From an uncultured Prevotellaceae bacterium (GTDB lineage Bacteria > Bacteroidota > Bacteroidia > Bacteroidales > Muribaculaceae), in the NCBI GenBank assembly GCA_905210415.1, contig CAJLWM010000052.1, positions 1-15,225 of the forward strand: a stretch of DNA of 15,225 bases, given 5' to 3'. Below are positions 10,463-15,225 of this stretch, in pieces (the first letter of the stretch is position 1; the number at the start of each line of letters is the position of its first letter). The notes beneath the pieces were generated by a model. That model saw only the letters and a list, made by a program, of their open reading frames with translations. It did no database searches and was not told the DNA's origin. The position numbers and the translations under genes are program-made.

Positions 10463-11137
10463 TTAGTGTTGGCGTTTGAGGCGAGCAATCTGCGTGACGC
10501 CGCCCATGGTCTTGTCACCAAGTTTCACCATTATTTCGGTGTCGAGTGGCAGGTAAATGTCAACTCGCGAACCGAATTTGATGAATCCCATGTGCTGCTC
10601 AACGCACACTTCTTCGCCGGGTTCAACATAAGTAACTATGCGACGTGCTATGGCTCCAGCAATCTGGCGCACCAGCACATCATGACCTGATGCGGTGCGT
10701 ATCACTACTGTAGAGCGCTCGTTTTCGGTGCTCGATTTAGGCAGATAGGCTGAGAGGAAGCGGCCTGAGTGGTGCTTCACATAGGTAACCTCGCCCTCCA
10801 CTGGCACCCAATTGGCGTGGACATTGAAGACGGTCATAAACACCGACAATTGAATGGCGCGTGCGTGCAGATATTCGTCTTCATACACTTCTTCGAGAGC
10901 CACCACGGTGCCATCTACCGACGATACCACGGCATCGGTGGTGTCGCCCTTGAAATGACGGCGTGGGCTGCGAAAGAAGTTCACAACCAACAAGAATAGG
11001 ATTACGGAAATCGCTATAAATATGTATGGAATGATTTTATACGACATTATCAGGTAGGCGGTGACATTCACTACTGATAGGATAAACAGTAGCATAAATA
11101 TGATGTTACGGCCTTCGTGATGTATCTTTACCCTCAT
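10463..11137 (-). CDS. psd: Phosphatidylserine decarboxylase, pyruvoyl type
   Basis: A 224-residue enzyme that decarboxylates phosphatidylserine to phosphatidylethanolamine at the inner membrane. It belongs to the short PSD class. Two hydrophobic segments (about 12-32 and 36-53) anchor it, and the catalytic core has the expected FMTVFNVHANWVPVEG and HHSGRFLSAYLPKSS-like blocks. The proenzyme cuts itself between G189 and S190 in KFGSRVD; the Ser becomes the pyruvoyl cofactor. I start it at the ATG at 11137 (MRVKIHHEGR), because the longer open frame to 11218 would include the promoter at 11179-11210. In many Bacteroides genomes I recall dnaE upstream of this pair; here a ppiD gene is there instead. 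Confidence 0.94.
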   Translation of the reverse strand: MRVKIHHEGRNIIFMLLFILSVVNVTAYLIMSYKIIPYIFIAISVILFLLVVNFFRSPRRHFKGDTTDAVVSSVDGTVVALEEVYEDEYLHARAIQLSVFMTVFNVHANWVPVEGEVTYVKHHSGRFLSAYLPKSSTENERSTVVIRTASGHDVLVRQIAGAIARRIVTYVEPGEEVCVEQHMGFIKFGSRVDIYLPLDTEIMVKLGDKTMGGVTQIARLKRQH

Positions 11138-11178
11138 TATTTTATTATTTCTGCTATGATGTAATGTATCTAATTTCA

Positions 11179-11210
11179 CAAAGGTAACCTTTTTTTTGCC
11201 GATATGCAAT
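11179..11210 (-). promoter_or_regulatory. Promoter of the psd-pssA operon
   Basis: On the minus strand ATTG (11210-11207), a 20 bp spacer and TACCTTTG (11186-11179) fit the Bacteroidota promoter. It is 41 bp above the chosen psd ATG and is the only such promoter I find for psd, pssA, DUF4834 and GH92. Confidence 0.7.
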
Positions 11211-11370
11211 AATAGCACCCCGTTTTGTGTGATACTGCCATACTTTTGTGGCTATTTTGCCCACTAAGCGGCTTGGTGGAATTTCCTGCTAAGATTGCTA
11301 TTATGTTTCGCGCAATCACCTGTGTGGGCGCGTGAAAGCCCTTGGCGCGAGTCGCCGTGGGGTGGCTGTG

Positions 11371-11410
11371 AAAAAATCGAGGGGGACTGCATTTGGTGCA
11401 ATCCCCCTCG
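11371..11410 (-). terminator. Strong intrinsic terminator of ppiD
   Basis: Two 14-base arms (11378-11391 and 11397-11410) pair fully with one G-U pair around a 5-base loop. The minus strand then reads ATTTTTT (11377-11371). The stem begins 26 bases after the ppiD stop codon. It insulates psd from ppiD. From here to the psd promoter (11211-11370) I see nothing else. Confidence 0.88.
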
Positions 11411-11436
11411 TGTGAGAGTGATATTGTGTGATTTGC

Positions 11437-13497
11437 TTAGAAGAAGCGAATCATATCTTTCTTAACTGTAACTGCCTTGCGAAGGATTTCCAAAGCGTTT
11501 TGCATCACTGCTTGGTTGCCACGAGTGGTAGCGAAAGTGCGGTCAGCCTCGATGTCGGTAGGAGTGCGTTCGCTCTTTTCGATCTTAGTCACCTTGAAAG
11601 CATATACGCCGTTTTCGCCCTTAACTGGGCCAACTACAACGTCCTTCTTAGCAACCGATACCTTAGCGGTGAGTTCTGCTTCGCCAACGCCGATTTGTGG
11701 GATGAATGCTTGGCCGAATGTCACTTGTGTGGTGTCGATAGCCGACTTCATTGCTGCAGAGAATTCAGCAAGAGTCTTTTTGCCTTCGAGTTGCTTCATA
11801 AGTGATTCTGCCTTCTTTTCGTTTGTAGCCTTGAGTGCTACAGCAGCCTTCACTTGTTCGTCGCTGAGTGGTGCATAGTCGTCGTAGATAGCGTCGACAG
11901 CCACAACCACCATCTTAGTGTTGTTTTCCTTATCGAAGATAGGAGAAACAGCGCCAGTCTTTGACTCAAATGCCCATTGAATAGCCTTGCGGGTGTTCAT
12001 GATGCGGTCGATTTGAGCAGTGCTTGGAGATACTGTGGTAGCCACTGCTTGGAAGCCAGCCTTAGCGGCGTTAGCCTCAAATGAAGCGGCGTCGGCATTC
12101 TTCATGATGTAGTCTTGAAGCTTGTCGTGCAAGCCGTTGGTTGTAGCAGCGCTTGGATATACCTTGTGTTCGATTTGAGCCACAGTGTACATAGCCTTAG
12201 GAGCCTTCTTTTCGTTAACCTTGCAGAAGAAAGCAGCCTTATCGTTGCCGTCGAGGCGGAAGTAACCTGCAGGAGCGTTGGTGAGCTTGTTCTTAACGCT
12301 GTCGGCTACGTTGATGATTACTTGCCATTGGTTTTCTTGACCGTCAACAGTCTTAACCTTAGCCTTAACATCAGCGAGAGCTACGCCAGAGTTGAGCATA
12401 TTGAGCACAGAGTCTTGGAGGCTCTTTGCGCCTTGCACTGACACTACGTTTACGTTTACAGAGTCGGTAGCGAAGTCCTTCTTAACGAGCTTAACGATGC
12501 TGTAAGTGTTGGTGCTGTTGGTGAACTTTGGTTCAGAAACTTGGCCGATAGCAGCGCTTGCGATGAAGTCTTTCACTTCGGTGTCGCGGATGTCGCTGAG
12601 GCGAACAGTGCCTTCGTTGATAACGAGTTCGCTATTGTTGCGCACGCGGTCAACTCCGTTCTCCAAGCGAAGAGAGTCGAGAGTTTCGCCAATCATAGCA
12701 GCCGATTTGTTGAGATCGGCCTTTGAAGGTACTACGTCGAGAGCGATGTAGTGAATCTTGCGAACTTCTTCGTCGAGTTTGTACATATATTTATCCTTGT
12801 CGTATTGAGCCTTGAGTTCGGCGTCGGTTGGCTTGTATTGATCGCCAGTGAGAGCGTCGTAGGCTTCCTTAACGTATTGGATAGTGCTTGTAACAGCGTT
12901 TTCGCTGTTGATTTGCTTGCGGTCGAGTTTGTTGGCTTGGATAGTGCCGGCGATAAGAGTTTGAAGCTTGCTATACTTCAAGTTCTTGATAACATCGTCT
13001 TGAATCTTCTCCCATTGAGCCTTTGCTTCAGCCACTTGTTGGTCGCTTGCGCCATACTTAGTAGGGTTGTAAAGGAGGTCGAAGAGTTGAGCAGGTGATT
13101 CCACACCCATTTGTTGAGCAAATTGAAGAACCATCATGTTGGCGTTCTTGCCAGTCATAGCTTCGGTGATTTCAGCGTCAGACACTTCGATGCCCACCTT
13201 ATCCAATTCCTTGTTGAGGAGGCGTTCTGAAATCATTTGCTCGATAACTTGTTGTTGCACCACGGCTGCATCTACGGTTTGGCCTTGGTTTTGAAGTTGT
13301 TGGCTGGCTTCTTCGTAGCGCTTTTGGAATTCTACTGCGTCGATTTTTTCGCCATCCACTTTGGCAATAGTGTTGTTGTTGCCAAATAATGTACTAACCA
13401 TCTTCTCGGCGTCGCCAAGGATGAAGGCAAGAAGTGCCACACCGATGACAATAGTCAAAAAGACGGCTTTCTTTCTGATTTTTTCTAATGCTGCCAT
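11437..13497 (-). CDS. ppiD: PpiD-type periplasmic folding factor (SurA N-domain, parvulin-like)
   Basis: A 686-residue protein predicted to be anchored in the inner membrane and to help newly exported proteins fold. Residues 1-10 are a short cytoplasmic basic stretch, 11-28 a single membrane helix, and the rest is periplasmic. Residues about 42-240 match the SurA/PpiD N-terminal chaperone domain: NTIAKVDGEKIDAVEFQKRY, then VIEQMISERLLNKELDKVGI. The parvulin-like part follows (about 240-340), with further repeats of that fold to the C-terminus; classical parvulin active-site motifs are not obvious, so it may be a chaperone more than an isomerase. Length is normal for Bacteroidota PpiD. It is a single-gene unit with a good promoter (13597-13627) and terminator. 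The gene name rests on domain order. Confidence 0.9.
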   Translation of the reverse strand: MAALEKIRKKAVFLTIVIGVALLAFILGDAEKMVSTLFGNNNTIAKVDGEKIDAVEFQKRYEEASQQLQNQGQTVDAAVVQQQVIEQMISERLLNKELDKVGIEVSDAEITEAMTGKNANMMVLQFAQQMGVESPAQLFDLLYNPTKYGASDQQVAEAKAQWEKIQDDVIKNLKYSKLQTLIAGTIQANKLDRKQINSENAVTSTIQYVKEAYDALTGDQYKPTDAELKAQYDKDKYMYKLDEEVRKIHYIALDVVPSKADLNKSAAMIGETLDSLRLENGVDRVRNNSELVINEGTVRLSDIRDTEVKDFIASAAIGQVSEPKFTNSTNTYSIVKLVKKDFATDSVNVNVVSVQGAKSLQDSVLNMLNSGVALADVKAKVKTVDGQENQWQVIINVADSVKNKLTNAPAGYFRLDGNDKAAFFCKVNEKKAPKAMYTVAQIEHKVYPSAATTNGLHDKLQDYIMKNADAASFEANAAKAGFQAVATTVSPSTAQIDRIMNTRKAIQWAFESKTGAVSPIFDKENNTKMVVVAVDAIYDDYAPLSDEQVKAAVALKATNEKKAESLMKQLEGKKTLAEFSAAMKSAIDTTQVTFGQAFIPQIGVGEAELTAKVSVAKKDVVVGPVKGENGVYAFKVTKIEKSERTPTDIEADRTFATTRGNQAVMQNALEILRKAVTVKKDMIRFF

Positions 13498-13544
13498 TAT
13501 TCTTTGTTATTTTGTTTTTTTGTTTTTCCGTTAATAATTCAATC

Positions 13545-13577
13545 AGATGCGCAACAAAAATATCTTTGCGCACATCT
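13545..13577 (-). promoter_or_regulatory. Hairpin in the ppiD 5' leader
   Basis: AGATGCGCAA (13545-13554) pairs with TTGCGCACATCT (13566-13577), apart from a 2-base bulge, around an 11-base loop. It falls in the untranslated leader about 48 bases above the ppiD ATG. The part TATCTTTGCG (13561-13570) is also a perfect inverted copy of the promoter box region at 13595-13604. It could affect mRNA stability or be a protein site; function is not known. Confidence 0.4.
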
Positions 13578-13596
13578 AATTATATAGAATAGCACG

Positions 13597-13627
13597 CAAA
13601 GATAGCAATTTTTGATATTTGACCAAA
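13597..13627 (-). promoter_or_regulatory. ppiD promoter
   Basis: On the minus strand TTTG (13627-13624), a 19 bp spacer and TATCTTTG (13604-13597) match the Bacteroidota consensus at every defined base. The leader would be about 90 nt. The promoter is separate from the repeat copy C, which ends about 60 bp upstream. Confidence 0.85.
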
Positions 13628-13686
13628 ATGGAAAAGCGTTTTTCTTTCCAATTTGTGGCAAATTAATGGTTTCGCAGGCCCATCGT

Positions 13687-13722
13687 TATCCAACGATAGT
13701 GCAAATGAGTGAAATAATCAAC
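13687..13722 (-). repeat. Dispersed repeat, copy C
   Basis: These 36 bases match copy B (1931-1966) with one substitution, although the two are almost 12 kb apart. Read on the minus strand it holds GTTG, 20 bp, TATCGTTG, a near-consensus promoter pointing at ppiD. There is no inverted second arm of the copy A kind here. Confidence 0.75.
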
Positions 13723-13927
13723 TGAGAAAGTGGCAAGAGCAAAGAGGGGCTTGTTTTATCTTTGCCGAGTCGCGAACGAAGAAGTCGAAGCAATCTTATT
13801 TAAAATAAAAGTAAGCCGTTTGCCAGATTTGGGTTTAATGAGTAATAGCAGGCTATTGCGAATTATAAGCAAGGAAAAGGAGCCTTATAAAAACCGAAAG
13901 ACATCAAGCAGTGGAAAATAATCCACA
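13723..13927. other. Unassigned stretch between ppiD and the toxin module
   Basis: No gene is supported. A 63-codon open frame on the plus strand (13730-13921), rich in K, R and E, has no recognised domain, and starts in the trailing part of repeat copy C. A TATCTTTG box occurs on the plus strand at 13757-13764 but without a -33 partner. I find no clear terminator for the gene ending at 13928. This stretch may mark the junction between the core chromosome and the accessory Rhs module. Confidence 0.5.
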
Positions 13928-14509
13928 TTACGGCCTAACGCCCGTTTTGGGTTTTCTATCGTGCAAATAAAAAAGATCAAATTTTCTACTAAAAGGATAA
14001 TATATTCCTCTACCTATGTTATATGTCAGTAATTTGCATATTATTTTTTTAAACTGCCAATATTCTATCTCAAATTCTCTCTGGCTATCCAAACTGTATA
14101 TATAGTTCAATGCGTCTAAACGATTTGTATCCGAAAGAGAAACATTGAACACATCAAGTCGCTTTTTATGGCAAATAAGAATATATATATCAGGATTGCT
14201 ACTTCCTCGATGCATGACAGAATAGATTCCTCTATCCAAATTAATATCTGCGAATTCAATATGATTATTTTCAGTTAGCAAGTCCTCAATTATATAATCA
14301 TTTAACGCTGACTTATCATCAACTATGCTAAACGGAAGTATTTTATTTTTACTCTCATAATACCGAACCAAATTATTAAAAGTCAATGCAAGTTCTTTAC
14401 TGGTAATCGTCTCAGTCTCGTCGCTTGTGAGAATAGAATCGTTGAAATTTTCAGCCATGGCAACTATTGTTACCATAGATAAAATATACAAAGAAATCAA
14501 TCTTGACAT
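13928..14509 (-). CDS. Exported protein of unknown function, candidate immunity protein
   Basis: 193 residues, no family recognised. The ATG at 14509 gives a basic, hydrophobic signal peptide with a likely cut after AMA (MSRLISLYILSMVTIVAMA), so the mature protein should be periplasmic. An in-frame TTG at 14530 would add seven residues, but fits a signal peptide less well. The mature part is mixed alpha/beta in character, with D, N and I abundant and a single Cys pair-like spacing absent from the N-terminal half. The gene is AT-rich, unlike the genes to its left, and begins 24 bp after the Rhs stop codon. Immunity to the preceding toxin tip is inferred only from position, size and composition. 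A periplasmic location would imply the toxin acts there. Confidence 0.6.
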   Translation of the reverse strand: MSRLISLYILSMVTIVAMAENFNDSILTSDETETITSKELALTFNNLVRYYESKNKILPFSIVDDKSALNDYIIEDLLTENNHIEFADINLDRGIYSVMHRGSSNPDIYILICHKKRLDVFNVSLSDTNRLDALNYIYSLDSQREFEIEYWQFKKIICKLLTYNIGRGIYYPFSRKFDLFYLHDRKPKTGVRP

Positions 14510-14533
14510 ATCAAAAAAATTAAAATTCAATAA

Positions 14534-15225
14534 TCAATGTTTATTTAATATTTCCTCCAATGTTATAGCTTCATATTTTAATGGAAGATATTCTGTATCA
14601 TCATCTTTGTTTGTGTTTATAACGCTATTATATTTTGGATTTGTAGCATGTACTCCTTCGTGCACTGCAATAATATTTATAAGTTCCAGTTTTGATAATT
14701 GAGATTTATTTAAGTAGACATCTTCTTTTGCCTTATTTTCAATGTTGTTCTGTATAACCACAATTGCAGCTTTTTCAAATGTTTTATCATAAATTTCATT
14801 ATCATTGGGATTACACTCTTGTGTTTTAGTGAGTGTATATCCAAATACATCATCATTTACCTCATTACTTAAAATTAAATGAATGCCATATTTTGCCGAC
14901 ACAAGTTCATTCAAAACTTTATTTCCCTGTTCTGTTAATTGTAATGCAAATACAATTGTTTTTACCCCATCATCGGCATTTTCTGATAGTGTATTATTCA
15001 AATAATCTACTTTTGAGCCATCTTCATTTAATAAATACATTCCAGTTGGGTCAGTGAAGCGGATTGGGTTGGCGGCGCACCATGAGTAGGGGGAGAGCCA
15101 GGTATAGTCGCCGGCTTTCTTGTCCATCGAGTTGGTGCGTAGGAGTATGGAGTCGTAGAAGCGGGCTTTGCTGTCATACCAGTCGAGGCCGTGGGTGCGG
15201 TCGAGTTCTTTAGCGCCGTATTTGT
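14534..15225 (-). CDS. Rhs/YD-repeat protein, C-terminal end with HEGVH toxin-like tip (5' part outside window)
   Basis: 230 codons up to the right edge, without a start. The first part is the Rhs-associated core end: KYGAKELDRTHGLDWYDS, KARFYDS, then LSPYSWCAANPIRFTDPTG, the hallmark just before the variable tip. After DPTG (near 15043) the code becomes AT-rich and no longer Rhs-like, giving a tip of about 168 residues. It contains VHEGVHA (HExxH, 14648-14662), a zinc-metallopeptidase-type motif, followed by KYEAITLEE, whose Glu residues could supply a third ligand. The layout is that of a polymorphic toxin: conserved carrier, variable C-terminal effector, small gene downstream. The target and delivery route are unknown. 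The ATG at 15127 is internal, not the start. The Rhs call is firm; peptidase activity is inferred from one motif. Confidence 0.85.
   Translation of the reverse strand, partial: KYGAKELDRTHGLDWYDSKARFYDSILLRTNSMDKKAGDYTWLSPYSWCAANPIRFTDPTGMYLLNEDGSKVDYLNNTLSENADDGVKTIVFALQLTEQGNKVLNELVSAKYGIHLILSNEVNDDVFGYTLTKTQECNPNDNEIYDKTFEKAAIVVIQNNIENKAKEDVYLNKSQLSKLELINIIAVHEGVHATNPKYNSVINTNKDDDTEYLPLKYEAITLEEILNKH

Noticed and set aside
11138..11218. Longer start for psd, adding 27 residues
   Set aside because: The extra codons overlap a good promoter at 11179-11210, and the family start fits MRVKIHHEGR at 11137.
13730..13921. Plus-strand 63-codon frame beside repeat copy C
   Set aside because: Short, no domain, begins right after the repeat core; a -7-like box at 13757 lies inside it and not upstream of it. 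Kept only as part of the unassigned stretch.
14510..14530. TTG start for the candidate immunity gene
   Set aside because: The ATG at 14509 gives a cleaner signal peptide and a normal spacing of 24 bp from the Rhs stop codon.

Overview
The window looks like chromosomal DNA of a gut-type Bacteroidales bacterium (Bacteroidaceae, Prevotellaceae or Muribaculaceae; the sequence alone does not separate them). The evidence is a DUF4834 gene beside pssA, a pyruvoyl-type psd, a Bacteroidota-type PpiD, large exported GH2 and GH92 glycosidases, and promoters of the Bacteroidota form (TTG or TTTG, about 19-20 bp, then TAnnTTTG). Every gene I support lies on the minus strand, so transcription runs from high to low coordinates.

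Layout from left to right. 1-1828 is the N-terminal two thirds of leuS, cut by the window edge. 1829-2673 has no gene but is rich in signals: a leuS promoter inside a dispersed palindromic repeat, several minus-strand terminator hairpins, and a consensus promoter that may drive a small RNA. 2674-6201 is an exported LacZ-type GH2 beta-galactosidase with an N-terminal ricin-type lectin domain. 6349-6777 is sufE, with its own promoter and terminator. 6976-9255 is an exported GH92 alpha-mannosidase. 9344-11137 holds DUF4834, pssA and psd; pssA and psd form the phosphatidylethanolamine branch and are 2 bp apart. The only promoter I can see for this group is upstream of psd, so GH92 may be the last gene of that transcript. 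11437-13497 is a PpiD-type periplasmic folding factor with a textbook promoter and terminator. 13498-13927 carries that promoter, a third copy of the dispersed repeat, and otherwise unassigned sequence. 13928-15225 is an accessory module: the C-terminal end of an Rhs/YD-repeat protein whose AT-rich tip carries an HEGVH zinc-metallopeptidase-like motif, followed 24 bp later by a small exported protein that is the natural candidate for its immunity partner.

Most of the window is housekeeping (translation, Fe-S assembly, phospholipid synthesis, envelope protein folding) plus glycan foraging. The two glycosidases could act together on beta-galactose- and alpha-mannose-bearing host N-glycans, but there is no SusC/SusD pair or sugar sensor here to show a polysaccharide utilisation locus. 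The least ordinary parts are the Rhs toxin/immunity end, the promoter-bearing repeat family, and the possible small-RNA unit between the GH2 gene and leuS.
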